Shown here piece by piece: positions 44,795 to 53,691 of a stretch of 64,000 bases of DNA. The notes under the pieces were generated by a model. It saw only the letters and a program-made list of their open reading frames with translations, had not been told where the DNA came from and did no database searches. Positions within the stretch are counted from its first letter, which is position 1, and each line of letters opens with the position of its first letter. Position numbers and translations under genes: made by a program. The stretch comes from Rhizobium sp. Q54 (GTDB lineage: Bacteria > Pseudomonadota > Alphaproteobacteria > UBA2966 > CAIVPW01): contig CAMEYM010000017.1 of NCBI GenBank assembly GCA_945947575.1, forward strand, positions 1 through 64,000, in the 5' to 3' direction.

Positions 44795-46198
44795 CTACCG
44801 CACCACCTTGACGACGTCGCCGGCCTTGAGGATGGCGCCCGGAGGCAGGTCGTTGAGGCGCAACAGCCAGTCGAGCCCGCGCGGCATATCCATCTGCGCC
44901 GCCACCGCATCCAGCGTCGTCGCTGTGCTCACCGCGTGCATGTGGATGCGCACGGGTTGCCACGCCTGCGCCTCGGCCGCTGAGATGCGCCGGAAGCTGA
45001 TGATGGACGACCGCGACGCCGCCACTTCCGCCTCGCTGAACGGCTCGCTCTGGGCAAAGTGGAAGCGCATAACGCGGTCGTTGGCGGTGCGGATCGCGCC
45101 CAGGATGAAGTACTCGCGCTTCGCCTCGTTGCCGCTGGCGGCATTGGCCATTGCGGCGCGCAGGCCGTCGATGTATCCGGTCTCCACGGAGTTGAAGTGG
45201 GTATCGGGCGCAACGACGCTGCGCAGGTAGTCGCCCATCTCCATCTCGGCCAGCATGCGCCGCGCATCGATCTGCAGCAGCGCGCCGCGCGGCCCGTCCG
45301 CTGCGATGCCATTGCCCATGCGGAACTGGTAGCCGTCCGGTACGTCGAAGGTGATGCGGGTGGCGGCGTCCACATAGCGCGAGCGGCTCACCATGCCTTG
45401 GGCGGGGCGGAAGCCGAAGACCATGTTGTCGATGGCGGCGCGGTGCTCGGCGCGCCCGTCGTACCACCGAGCGGAGCGCGCGCTCAATGGCAGCCCGGCG
45501 AGCGCCGCGTCGAGCAGCGCCAGCCGCTCGGCGACGGTCGCCTGCGCCTCGGTCTCGCCGTTGGGGTGCAGGCGCATGCCGACGTCGACCTCGAAGGTCA
45601 GTTGCGCGTCCATGGTCTTCAGGAACTGTGCCTGTGCCGCCGGGTCGTAGCCCGCGGCCGCGAGGATCTGCACGCTGATGGCGTCCGCGGCGATCTCCTG
45701 CTCATGATTCAAGGCATTGGCCGCGATCGTGATCTCGCGGCGCGGCCGGTCGGAAAAGGCGGCCAGCAAGCTCGCCCGGTGCGAGCCATGGCGCAGGATT
45801 ACGTGGCCCATCTCATGGGCCAGCACCGCTGCGACCTCCGCCTCGCTGTTGGCGAGCGCCAGGATGGCGCGGCTGACGTAGACGAACCCGCCCGGCTGGG
45901 CGAACGCCAGGACGCCCGGCGTGTCGAGCACGGTGAAGGTGAACTGGAATGCCGCCGCGTCACTGTTTGCCGCCGCGATCAGCCGCGCCCCGATGCCCGC
46001 GATGTATGCTTGCAGCACGCGGTCCGGGTACTCGCCACCGAGCTGGGCGACAAGCGCTGCGTGGCTGCGCGCCGACTCGCGCATCTCCATCTCCGGCGTG
46101 ACGCCGTCGATCGACGCAACGTCGGCAGCATGGGTGGCGCCGGCGAGGCTCGCCCACGCCAGTGCCAGCACTATCACGAGGAGTCGGCCCACTCTCAT
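44795..46198 (-). CDS. Exported M48-family metalloprotease with LysM-like C-terminus
   Basis: A 467-residue protein from ATG 46198 with a signal peptide (LLVIVLALAWASLAGATHAA). The zinc motif HEMGH is at residues about 142-146, with the third ligand in NHEQEIAADAIS. The long middle part has no recognised domain. The last 45 residues (DAVAAQMDMPRGLDWLLRLN, then AILKAGDVVKVVR) resemble a LysM domain, which would bind peptidoglycan. It is the second M48 peptidase in this window and the first gene of a three-gene minus-strand operon. Confidence 0.87.
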   Translation of the reverse strand: MRVGRLLVIVLALAWASLAGATHAADVASIDGVTPEMEMRESARSHAALVAQLGGEYPDRVLQAYIAGIGARLIAAANSDAAAFQFTFTVLDTPGVLAFAQPGGFVYVSRAILALANSEAEVAAVLAHEMGHVILRHGSHRASLLAAFSDRPRREITIAANALNHEQEIAADAISVQILAAAGYDPAAQAQFLKTMDAQLTFEVDVGMRLHPNGETEAQATVAERLALLDAALAGLPLSARSARWYDGRAEHRAAIDNMVFGFRPAQGMVSRSRYVDAATRITFDVPDGYQFRMGNGIAADGPRGALLQIDARRMLAEMEMGDYLRSVVAPDTHFNSVETGYIDGLRAAMANAASGNEAKREYFILGAIRTANDRVMRFHFAQSEPFSEAEVAASRSSIISFRRISAAEAQAWQPVRIHMHAVSTATTLDAVAAQMDMPRGLDWLLRLNDLPPGAILKAGDVVKVVR

Positions 46199-46251
46199 TC
46201 GCGCCCTAGCCGAGGGTACCGTCCCCGCCAAGATACCGTAGGATACGGGCG

Positions 46252-46725
46252 ATGGCAGCGCGCATTCGCCGCATCGTCCTCGCGCTCGGAGTCTTGTTCG
46301 CCGCGCCGCCTGCGCTGGCCAAGGACGTCACCGCCGAGGTGGTGCGCGAAACCGACCTCGACGAGCGCCTCGTGCTGGCCTGCCGCGCCTATTGCCTCGG
46401 CAACCGGGCCGGCGCCACCCTCAACCAAGTGACGGTGGTCCGCGCAACGGCCAGTACGTTCCGCGTCGCCGGCCGCGCCTCGCTGCGCAACCAGCAGTTC
46501 GTCGAGCCGCAGGTACTGTTTGGAGCTGCGGTCGGCGGCTTCGACCTGTTTCACTACATCGTCACGATCGATGCGGTCGGCACCCTCGACGGGAACACCT
46601 GCAACCTGCGGATCGACCGCGTCCAGGTCCTCGACGACCGTCTCAACCTCACCGATGTCGCCCGCCGCGAAGAGGGCAAGATCTACGCCGTGCCCAACTG
46701 CCAGAGATTTCTGGCCGGACTCTAG
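46252..46725 (+). CDS. Exported protein of unknown function
   Basis: A 157-residue protein with a signal peptide (RRIVLALGVLFAAPPALA). The mature part is mainly beta and has three or four Cys residues (CRAYCLG, TCNLRIDR, NCQRFLAG) that may form disulfides. No family recognised. It starts 53 bases from the divergent M48 gene. Its TAG overlaps the stop of the sensor kinase on the other strand by four bases. Confidence 0.68.
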   Translation: MAARIRRIVLALGVLFAAPPALAKDVTAEVVRETDLDERLVLACRAYCLGNRAGATLNQVTVVRATASTFRVAGRASLRNQQFVEPQVLFGAAVGGFDLFHYIVTIDAVGTLDGNTCNLRIDRVQVLDDRLNLTDVARREEGKIYAVPNCQRFLAGL

Positions 46726-48050
46726 ACCGGCAGCCGCAGCTGGGCGCGCAGGCCGCCCATGGGTGCGGTGTCGAGGATGATGTCGCCGCCGTGGCTGCGC
46801 ACCACGTCGCGGGCGATGGCGAGGCCAAGCCCCAATCCGCTCGCCGAGCGCGGCCGGGTCTCGTCGAGGCGGCGGTAGGGCTGGAACACCACCTCGCGTT
46901 TCTCGGGCGGGATGCCGGGGCCGTCGTCGTCCACCAGGATCTCGATGGTGTTGCCGACGCGCGCCGCGCTGATGGCGATGCGGCTCGCGTACTGCCGCGC
47001 GTTGTCCACCAGGTTGGTCATGCAGCGCAGGAATGCGTTGGGATGCAGCGGCACGACCAGGTTGCCGCTGGTGGCTAGCTCGACCCGCGCGCCCTGCCGG
47101 CGCGCGTTGTTGACGACCTGGTTCAGCAGGCGCGGCAGGTCGGTCTCCACCGCCACCTCGGTGTCCTGGTTGCGGGCGAAGGCGAGGTAGCCGTTGACCA
47201 TCGCCTCCATCTCGTCCACGTCGGACTTGAGATTCGCGGTCGATGGCGACTCGGACAGCATGGCGATCTGCAGGCGCATACGCGTCAGCGGCGTGCGCAG
47301 GTCGTGGGAGACTCCGGCGAGCATTTCGGTGCGCTGGGCGACGAAGCGGCGCAGGCGCCCGCGCATGGTGTTAAACGCCGCCGCCGCCTGGCGCACCTCG
47401 ACCGCGCCCCAGCCCTTGAAGTCGGCGACGTCGCGGCCCTTGCCGAACGCGTCGGCGGCTTCCGCCAACCGGCGGATGGGCCGGATTTGGTTGCGCAGGA
47501 AGATGAGCGCTATCGACAGCAGGATGAGACTCGCGCCGACCATGGCGAGCACGAAGTAGGTCGTGGTGGCGCTGGTCAGACGGTCCTTGTGCACCCGCGC
47601 CACGGCGACGCCGGCCTCGGTCTGCATGCGAATGTCGATGTAGTCACCGCGCTGCGCGGTGTCGATCTGGAAGGGTACGGTCAGGCGTTCGGTCAACGCC
47701 TGGGTCAGGTTCTGGTCGAGGATGCGGTTCTGCACCGCCCGCGCTGGCGCCGGCCGCAGCTCGGCATAGTCCTCGACGAAGAAGGTGATGAGTAGCTGGT
47801 TGCGCACGCTTTCCACGTACGCGTTGAGCTGGCCGGCGCGCTGCAGGTTGTCGAAGTTGGCGAGCAGCACCGCGATATCGCCGGCAACGCCCAGGGCCAG
47901 TCGCCGCGTCACCGAGTCCCAGTGCCGCTCGTAGAAGAACGTCGTCGCGATCATCAGCAGCAGCACCATGGGCGCAACGATGATGACGATGGCGCGCCCC
48001 ATCAGGGTGCGCGGCGAGAGCTTCTTTAGGAAACTGCCTACCGGATCCAT
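46722..48050 (-). CDS. EnvZ-like sensor histidine kinase
   Basis: A 442-residue kinase. A membrane helix near residues 18-38 (IVIIVAPMVLLLMIATTFFY), a periplasmic domain, a second helix at about 165-185, then HAMP. The phosphoacceptor box is AGVSHDLRTPLTRMRLQIAM (residues about 243-262), and ATP-binding motifs DDDGPGIPPEKR and ASGLGLGLAIARDVV follow. It phosphorylates the OmpR-like regulator encoded 24 bases upstream. The order marR - ompR - envZ divergent from ilvE is widespread in alphaproteobacteria. Confidence 0.92.
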   Translation of the reverse strand: MDPVGSFLKKLSPRTLMGRAIVIIVAPMVLLLMIATTFFYERHWDSVTRRLALGVAGDIAVLLANFDNLQRAGQLNAYVESVRNQLLITFFVEDYAELRPAPARAVQNRILDQNLTQALTERLTVPFQIDTAQRGDYIDIRMQTEAGVAVARVHKDRLTSATTTYFVLAMVGASLILLSIALIFLRNQIRPIRRLAEAADAFGKGRDVADFKGWGAVEVRQAAAAFNTMRGRLRRFVAQRTEMLAGVSHDLRTPLTRMRLQIAMLSESPSTANLKSDVDEMEAMVNGYLAFARNQDTEVAVETDLPRLLNQVVNNARRQGARVELATSGNLVVPLHPNAFLRCMTNLVDNARQYASRIAISAARVGNTIEILVDDDGPGIPPEKREVVFQPYRRLDETRPRSASGLGLGLAIARDVVRSHGGDIILDTAPMGGLRAQLRLPV

Positions 48051-48074
48051 CGAGTCCCAGAGTCTATCGGGCGA

Positions 48075-48770
48075 TCAGTCGGGCCAGAGGACGTAGCCCT
48101 CGCCCCACACGGTCTTGAGGTAGCGCGGGTTGCGTGGATCGGGCTCGATCTTACGGCGCAGGCGGGCGATGTGCACGTCCACGGAACGCTCGGCTACCAT
48201 CGTGCCGCTCGCCGCGACGCCCTGGACGATCGCCATGCGCGACAGGAGCGACCGTCCGTTGCCACCGAGGAGCTTCAGCAGCGCCGTCTCGGCGGTGGTC
48301 AGGTGCACCGGCTCGCCGCCGCGTGTGAGCTCGCCGCGGCCCACGTCGAACGTGTGCTCGCCCAGGCGCAGCACGGGCATCGCTTCGGTCTTCTGCACGC
48401 GGCGCAGCACGGCTGCGGCGCGCAGCAACAGCTCGCGCGGCTCGAATGGCTTGGCCAGATAGTCGTCGGCGCCGGCCTCCAGGCCCGCGATGCGGTCGTC
48501 GGCCTCGCCGCGCGCCGTCAGCAGCAGGATGGGAGTCTGCAGGGTGCCGCGCACCGAACGCGTGAACGAGATGCCGTCCTCGCCCGGCATGGTCACGTCC
48601 AGCACCATCAGATCGAACGCCAACGACGCCATGCGCTCGCGCGCCTCGGCGGCATTACTGGCGGTGGTGACGCGATAGCCGTTCTTGGCGAGGTACTGGC
48701 GCAGCAGGTCGCGCAAGCGCGTATCGTCGTCGACGACCAGAACGTGGGGCTGCAGGGTAGGGTCGTTCAC
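48075..48770 (-). CDS. OmpR-family response regulator (PetR-like)
   Basis: A 231-residue regulator starting at GTG, which overlaps the marR stop (GTGA). The receiver domain has the acidic pair VLVVDDD and the phosphorylated Asp in LMVLDVTMPGEDG (residue about 57), with the switch Thr in LLLTARGEADD and Lys in DDYLAKPFEPREL. A winged-helix DNA-binding domain closes it (ERSVDVHIARLRRKIEPDPR). In Rhodobacter the homologous PetR, with PetP, is required for cytochrome expression; the same role here is inference. Confidence 0.92.
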   Translation of the reverse strand: MNDPTLQPHVLVVDDDTRLRDLLRQYLAKNGYRVTTASNAAEARERMASLAFDLMVLDVTMPGEDGISFTRSVRGTLQTPILLLTARGEADDRIAGLEAGADDYLAKPFEPRELLLRAAAVLRRVQKTEAMPVLRLGEHTFDVGRGELTRGGEPVHLTTAETALLKLLGGNGRSLLSRMAIVQGVAASGTMVAERSVDVHIARLRRKIEPDPRNPRYLKTVWGEGYVLWPD

Positions 48771-49465
48771 TTCCGCCGCGCCGGAGGCGCGCTAGCGCGC
48801 CGAGCGCGCGCCTCGCGTAGGCGGTTTGCGGCGCGCTGCTGGTACGCCTGCTCGAGGGAATCCACCGCGGCGACGAACGAGGCGCGCTTCTCGGTTGCGC
48901 GTTCGGCGAACGCGCTGCGCCGTGCCGCGGCGCGCTCCAGCCGCTCGCGATCGGCGGGCTCGACCATCGCCAGGAGCACTCTCTGCCATCCCTCGATGGC
49001 GTCGGCGCCGACCGCGGCGAAGGCGCGCGACAGGCGTTCCTGCTGGACGGCCGACAAAGTCTGCTCCAGCTCGAATCCGCCGTTGGTGAGAGTGAGCGGC
49101 CTCCGCCGCTGATCGCCCTCGTCGCGTGACTGCTGCACTAGGCGGCGCTCGACCACATCCTTCAGCACGCGCGCCAAGCTCTGCTTGGAGATGCGCAGGA
49201 CGGCGAGCAGCTCGGCCACCGTGATGCCCGGGTTGCGCCCAACGAAGTGCAGGACCCGGTGGTGCGCACGGCCAAGGCCGAGTCGCGCCAGCATCTCGTC
49301 GGGCCCCGCTGTCATGTCGCGATAGGCGAAGAACAAGAGCTCGATTGCCTGGCGCAGGTCCTCCTCGGCAAAGCCGTGACGAGACGTGAAACGGGCCGGC
49401 AAGTCGTTGTCGGGCAGGGGCTCCGTTAGCGCCCAGCGCGTGCGGCCGGTTTTTATGTCAACCAT
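48767..49465 (-). CDS. MarR-family regulator (PetP-like)
   Basis: A 232-residue MarR protein with N- and C-terminal additions to the usual 140-160 residues. The winged helix is GITVAELLAVLRISKQSLAR, then VLKDVVERRLVQQSRDEGDQ and RRRPLTLT (residues about 104-155). The C-terminal 35 residues are very basic and helical. The ATG at 49465 is inside a perfect 21-bp operator, suggesting autorepression. It leads the marR - ompR - envZ operon; PetP proteins of Rhodobacter have this position next to PetR. Confidence 0.88.
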   Translation of the reverse strand: MVDIKTGRTRWALTEPLPDNDLPARFTSRHGFAEEDLRQAIELLFFAYRDMTAGPDEMLARLGLGRAHHRVLHFVGRNPGITVAELLAVLRISKQSLARVLKDVVERRLVQQSRDEGDQRRRPLTLTNGGFELEQTLSAVQQERLSRAFAAVGADAIEGWQRVLLAMVEPADRERLERAAARRSAFAERATEKRASFVAAVDSLEQAYQQRAANRLREARARRASAPPARRK

Positions 49466-49474
49466 GTTGACATA
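49454..49474. promoter_or_regulatory. Perfect 21-bp palindromic operator over the marR start codon
   Basis: TATGTCAAC - CAT - GTTGACATA, nine-base arms with a 3-base centre. The centre CAT is the marR start codon on the other strand. It lies between marR and the divergent ilvE, and the right arm contains TTGACA, a possible ilvE -35 box. This is a textbook MarR site; repression of both genes is inferred. Confidence 0.8.
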
Positions 49475-49501
49475 TCTTATGCGGTTCGGTACGACTCGCA
49501 A
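49474..49501 (-). promoter_or_regulatory. Sigma-70-type promoter candidate for the marR-ompR-envZ operon
   Basis: Read on the minus strand, TTGCGA (49501-49496), a 16-base spacer and TAAGAT (49479-49474) match -35/-10 boxes. Transcription would start about 49467, inside the palindromic operator and only a few bases from the ATG, giving a nearly leaderless message. Confidence 0.5.
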
Positions 49502-49537
49502 CAGAATTCATTCCGAAACTTGCGCGGGAACATTCCG

Positions 49538-50425
49538 ATGGCAGCGGTGGCACCGTACGACGACCGCGATGGCGTGATCTGGCAAGACGGGCACATGGTG
49601 CCGTGGCGCGACGCGCGCCTGCACGTCCTGACGCACGGCCTGCACTACGCATCCGGCGTGTTCGAAGGAGAGCGCGCCTACAACGGCCGCATCTTCAAGC
49701 TCGCCGAGCACACCGATCGCTTGTTCGCATCCGCCAAGATCATGGGGTTCTCCCTGCCCTACGACGCCAAGACGCTCAACGACGCGTGCTACGCGGTGAT
49801 GAAGGCGAACGGCATCGTCGACGGCTACGTGCGCCCGGTGGCGTGGCGCGGCTCCGAGATGATGGCGGTGTCCGCGCAGCAGACGCGCATCCATATGGCG
49901 ATCGCCGCGTGGAGTTGGCCGTCGTACTTCGGCCAGGAGGCGCGCCAGAAGGGCATCCGCCTGAAGACAGCGCCGTGGCGCCGTCCCGCGCCCGATACCG
50001 CGCCGGTGCACGCCAAGGCGGCGGGCCTGTACATGATCTGCACCCTGTCCAAGCACGCCGTGGAGCGCGAGGGCTACACCGACGCCATGATGCTCGATTA
50101 CCGCGGACTGGTGGCCGAGGCGACCGGCGCCAACATCTTCTTCGGCATCGACGGTAAGCTGCACACGCCGACGCCGGACTGCTTCCTCAACGGCATCACG
50201 CGCCAGACCGTCATCGCGCTCGCCAAGAAGCGCGGCATGACCGTGGTCGAGCGCGCCATCAAGCCCGAAGAGATCGCCAACGCCACCGAAGCATTCCTCA
50301 CCGGCACCGCCGCCGAGGTGACGCCGATCGGCAGCATCGACCAGCACACCTACCAAGTCGGCCCGATGACCAAGAAGCTCATCGAGGACTACGACGCGCT
50401 GGTGCGCGACAAGGTTCCGGCCTAA
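49538..50425 (+). CDS. ilvE: Branched-chain amino acid aminotransferase
   Basis: A 295-residue class IV PLP enzyme from ATG 49538. THGLHYASGVFEGERAYNGR (residues about 33-52), the catalytic-Lys region YMICTLSKHAVEREG and the class signature EATGANIFFGIDGKLHTPTP are present. It makes or degrades Leu, Ile and Val. Divergent from the MarR-OmpR-EnvZ operon over a 72-base gap with a perfect palindrome, so MarR control is plausible. The neighbourhood is typical for alphaproteobacteria. Confidence 0.94.
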   Translation: MAAVAPYDDRDGVIWQDGHMVPWRDARLHVLTHGLHYASGVFEGERAYNGRIFKLAEHTDRLFASAKIMGFSLPYDAKTLNDACYAVMKANGIVDGYVRPVAWRGSEMMAVSAQQTRIHMAIAAWSWPSYFGQEARQKGIRLKTAPWRRPAPDTAPVHAKAAGLYMICTLSKHAVEREGYTDAMMLDYRGLVAEATGANIFFGIDGKLHTPTPDCFLNGITRQTVIALAKKRGMTVVERAIKPEEIANATEAFLTGTAAEVTPIGSIDQHTYQVGPMTKKLIEDYDALVRDKVPA

Positions 50426-50485
50426 CACGTTCCGCTTCCGCGCTGCCTCTGGCGGCCCAACGATCGACGCACGCGCGGGTTGATC

Positions 50486-51136
50486 GTGGCCGCCGCACCC
50501 CAACGCGAAGTCCGTGCCTTCAAGACCCAGGCCGCGTTCGAGGCGTGGCTGGCGAAGCACCACGCCAAGACCGACAGCATCTGGCTGCGCTACTTCAAGA
50601 AGGCGTCGGGTAAGCCGACCGTCACCTATGCCGAGGCCCTCGATGTGGCCCTCTGCTACGGGTGGATCGACGGCCAGCGCAAGTCGCTCGATGAAGAATC
50701 ATTTGTGCAGCTCTACACGCCGCGCCGTAAGCGCAGCCTGTGGTCGAAGATCAACAAGGGCCATGTCGCTTGCCTGATCGAGTCGGGCCGCATGCAACCG
50801 GCCGGCCTCGCCGAGGTCGAGCGTGCCAAGGCCGACGGCCGCTGGGACCAAGCCTACGGCAACGCCAAGGACATCGAAATCCCGGCAGACTTCCTGCGCG
50901 CCCTCGCCCAGGACAAAAAGGCGAAGGCGTTCTTCGCGACTCTGAACAGGACCAACACGTACGCCATCGCCTGGCGCCTCGCGACCGCCAAGAAGGCGGA
51001 AACCCGCGCCCGGCGCATGGCCGCGATCCTCGCCTGGCTGGCCGCCGGCAAGCCGCCGCACCCGCAAGCGGAGCCGCGGAAGAAAAAAGCAGAAAAGGTT
51101 GTCGAAAAGCGTCCGCGCCGAACGACTAACCGGTGA
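50486..51136 (+). CDS. YdeI/OmpD-associated family protein
   Basis: About 216 residues from GTG 50486; a TTG six bases earlier is possible, and no strong ribosome-binding site decides. SIWLRYFKKASGKPTVTYAE, then ALDVALCYGWIDGQRKSLDE and YTPRRKRSLWSKINK (residues about 35-92) define the YdeI/OmpdA family (DUF1905-linked). The C-terminal tail is Lys/Arg-rich (RKKKAEKVVEKRPRRTTNR). Function is not established. It starts about 60 bases after ilvE and ends 38 bases before the YCII gene. Confidence 0.85.
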   Translation: MAAAPQREVRAFKTQAAFEAWLAKHHAKTDSIWLRYFKKASGKPTVTYAEALDVALCYGWIDGQRKSLDEESFVQLYTPRRKRSLWSKINKGHVACLIESGRMQPAGLAEVERAKADGRWDQAYGNAKDIEIPADFLRALAQDKKAKAFFATLNRTNTYAIAWRLATAKKAETRARRMAAILAWLAAGKPPHPQAEPRKKKAEKVVEKRPRRTTNR

Positions 51137-51174
51137 TCGCGAGCCTGGCGCTCGCGTCATCCGCGGATGAACCT

Positions 51175-51525
51175 ATGCGCTACCTGTGCCTGATCTACGA
51201 CGAGGAAAAGAAACAAGCCGGCATGTCGAAGGCCGATGGCGAGGCGATGATGAGCGAGTACGGCGTCTTTACGGACTCGATCAAGAAGAGCGGCCACTTC
51301 GTCGGCGGGGAGGCGCTGCAGCCGACCAGCTCGGCCACCACCGTGCGCGTCCGCAACGGAAAGATGTCGTCCACCGACGGCCCGTTCGCCGAGACCAAGG
51401 AGCAGCTCGGCGGCTACTACCTGATCAACGCCAAGGATCTCAACGACGCGATGAAGGTGGCCTCCCGCATCCCCGCGGCCAAGTACGGCAGCGTCGAGGT
51501 GCGGCCTATCCTCGAAATCATGTAG
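51175..51525 (+). CDS. YCII/DGPF-domain protein paired with an ECF42 sigma factor
   Basis: A 116-residue protein. MRYLCLIYDEEKK at the start and STDGPFAETKEQLGGYYLI (with the DGPF motif) identify the DGPF branch of the YCII-related family. Genes of this kind sit directly before ECF42 sigma factor genes, as here (17 bases), and belong to that sigma factor's regulon. The biochemical role is unknown. Confidence 0.88.
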   Translation: MRYLCLIYDEEKKQAGMSKADGEAMMSEYGVFTDSIKKSGHFVGGEALQPTSSATTVRVRNGKMSSTDGPFAETKEQLGGYYLINAKDLNDAMKVASRIPAAKYGSVEVRPILEIM

Positions 51526-51542
51526 CCCCAAGGAGTGCGAGC

Positions 51543-52778
51543 GTGGCCGAGGACGCGTCAGCGGAAGTCGCCGCGGTCTACCGCGCCGACAAGGCCCGCG
51601 TCCTCGCCACCCTCATCCGCCTGCTCGGCGACTTCGATCTCGCCGAGGAGGCGCTGCACGACGCCTTCATGGCCGCGGTCGACCAGTGGCCGCGCGACGG
51701 CACTCCCGCCAGTCCGCGCGCCTGGCTGGTGTCCGCCGGCCGCTTCAAGGCCATCGACCGCTTGCGCCGGCGCGCCCGCTTCGACGCGTCGCTCGGCGAG
51801 ATCGCCGATCGTCTCACCGCCGACGCCGGAGCAGCGAGTGAGCAGGACGACATCGAGGACGACCGCCTGCGCCTCGTCTTCACCTGCTGCCATCCGGCGC
51901 TGACACCCGACGCACAGGTGGCGCTGACCCTGCGCGAGATATGCGGCCTCACTACCGAAGAGATCGCGCGCGCGTTCCTGACGCGTCCGCCGACCGTCGC
52001 CCAGCGCATCGTGCGCGCCAAGTCCAAGATCCGCGATGCGCGTATCCCCTACCAGGTGCCCGAGCGCGACGAGCTGCCGCGGCGCCTCGATGCGGTACTC
52101 CACGTCGTCTACCTGGTGTTCAACGAAGGCTACGCCGCGTCATCAGGCGGCTCGCTCACCCGGCTGGACCTGTCCAGCGAGGCGATCCGCCTCGGCCGCC
52201 TGGTGGTGGATCTGCTGCCCGACGCCGAAGCCATCGGATTGCTCGCGCTGATGCTGCTGACCGAATCGCGCCGGCCCGCGCGTACGACAGCGGCCGGCGA
52301 GGTCGTTCTGCTCGATGAGCAGGATCGCTCGTGCTGGGACCACACCCTCATCGCGGAGGGCCGCACCCTGGTCGAGCGCGCTCTCGGCCAGCGCCGCATC
52401 GGGCCGTACGCGCTGCAGGCGGCCATCGCTGCCGTGCATGCCGAGGCCGCTCACGCTGCCGCGACCGACTGGGCGCAGATCGTCGGCCTGTACGACGTGC
52501 TGGTGCTCGCCGATCCCTCGCCGGTGATCGAACTCAATCGAGCTGCCGCCATCGCGATGCGCGACGGAGCCGCCGCCGGCCTCACGCGTCTCGAGCAGTT
52601 GATGGCGCGCGGCGATCTACACGACTACTGCCCGGCCCACGCCACCCGCGCTGAGCTGTGCCGCCGCCTCGGTCGTGTCGCCGATGCGCGCGAGTCCTAC
52701 GAGCGCGCCCTTTTGCTCACCCTGCAGGAGCCGGAGCGGCGCCTCTACGAGCGCCGTCTTGCGGAGTTGCGGAAATAG
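51543..52778 (+). CDS. ECF42-type RNA polymerase sigma factor
   Basis: A 411-residue protein from GTG 51543 with AAGGAG seven bases upstream. Sigma region 2 (RVLATLIRLLGDFDLAEEAL, then HDAFMAAVDQWPRDGTPASP) and region 4 (TLREICGLTTEEIARAFLTR) occupy the first 170 residues. The long C-terminal part is TPR-like, with the conserved LYDVLVLADPSPVIELNRAA, typical of ECF42. No anti-sigma gene is present, as usual for this group; the C-terminal extension is thought to control activity. Confidence 0.92.
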   Translation: MAEDASAEVAAVYRADKARVLATLIRLLGDFDLAEEALHDAFMAAVDQWPRDGTPASPRAWLVSAGRFKAIDRLRRRARFDASLGEIADRLTADAGAASEQDDIEDDRLRLVFTCCHPALTPDAQVALTLREICGLTTEEIARAFLTRPPTVAQRIVRAKSKIRDARIPYQVPERDELPRRLDAVLHVVYLVFNEGYAASSGGSLTRLDLSSEAIRLGRLVVDLLPDAEAIGLLALMLLTESRRPARTTAAGEVVLLDEQDRSCWDHTLIAEGRTLVERALGQRRIGPYALQAAIAAVHAEAAHAAATDWAQIVGLYDVLVLADPSPVIELNRAAAIAMRDGAAAGLTRLEQLMARGDLHDYCPAHATRAELCRRLGRVADARESYERALLLTLQEPERRLYERRLAELRK

Positions 52779-52887
52779 GGCCGCCACCAAGTTCGGCGGC
52801 ACGGGAAGCAGTCCGCTTCGCGCGCTCCGCGCCTGCACCCAGGCGACAATCGCATCGCGCCTATCGGCGGCGGTACGGCCATCGGCA

Positions 52888-53691
52888 CTAGCGGCGCCGG
52901 TACAACCAAAGCGTGAGCGGCGCCAGGGTGACGGTCAGCAGCGCCGGCGCCAGCAGGGCGAGGCCGATCTCAGCCATCGTCACGCCGCCGCCCATCAGGC
53001 CGCGCATCGCGGTCGTCATCAGCGACACCGGATTGGCCTCGACAAAGACGCGCAGCCAGCCCGGCATGGTGGAGGGATCGACCATGATGTTGGAGGCGAA
53101 TACGAGCGGCATGATGCCGGTGAAGGCCATGGTCATTACGGTGCTGGGCGTCTTCATGACGAGTCCGAGCACCAGGAAGATCCAGCCGATACCGAAGCCG
53201 ATGAACAGCAGCAGCGCGAACGCGCCGACCACGCCAAGCACGCCTGCCTCCGGCCGGTAGCCGAGCAGCACGCCGATGATCAGGATGATCAGCGACGCGA
53301 TCAGATGGCGCAGCACGTCACCCACCATCAGTCCGGCGAACGGCGACAGCGACCAGATGGGCAGCGAGCGGAAGCGGTCGAACAGCCCTTTTCCCAGGTC
53401 GGTCGACAGGCCCATGCCCGAGTACATCGAGTTGAACACCACGGTCTGCACCAGGATGCCGGGCAGAAACGTCTGCACGTACTCCTTGGGCGAGCCGGCC
53501 AGTGCGCCACCGAACACGAACGTGAACAGCAACGTGAACATGATCGGCGTCATGACGAGGTCGAACATCTGCTCGGGCACGTGCTTGAACTTCAGCACCG
53601 CGCGCCAGCCGAACGCCATCGCATTGGACAGCGCGCTCGCTTGGGGCGGCCGCGCCGTGCGGATCACGGCGGTGGTGGCTTGGGTGTTCAT
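52888..53691 (-). CDS. ABC-2-type permease (DrrB-like)
   Basis: A 267-residue permease with six helices. The family pattern is NAMAFGWRAVLKFKHVPEQM, IMFTLLFTFVFGGALAG and MTMAFTGIMPLVFASNIMVD followed by PSTMPGWLRVFVEANPVS. It works with the ATPase encoded just upstream (ATGA overlap) to export drugs, antibiotics or lipids. Convergent with the ECF42 gene, 109 bases away. Confidence 0.9.
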   Translation of the reverse strand: MNTQATTAVIRTARPPQASALSNAMAFGWRAVLKFKHVPEQMFDLVMTPIMFTLLFTFVFGGALAGSPKEYVQTFLPGILVQTVVFNSMYSGMGLSTDLGKGLFDRFRSLPIWSLSPFAGLMVGDVLRHLIASLIILIIGVLLGYRPEAGVLGVVGAFALLLFIGFGIGWIFLVLGLVMKTPSTVMTMAFTGIMPLVFASNIMVDPSTMPGWLRVFVEANPVSLMTTAMRGLMGGGVTMAEIGLALLAPALLTVTLAPLTLWLYRRR

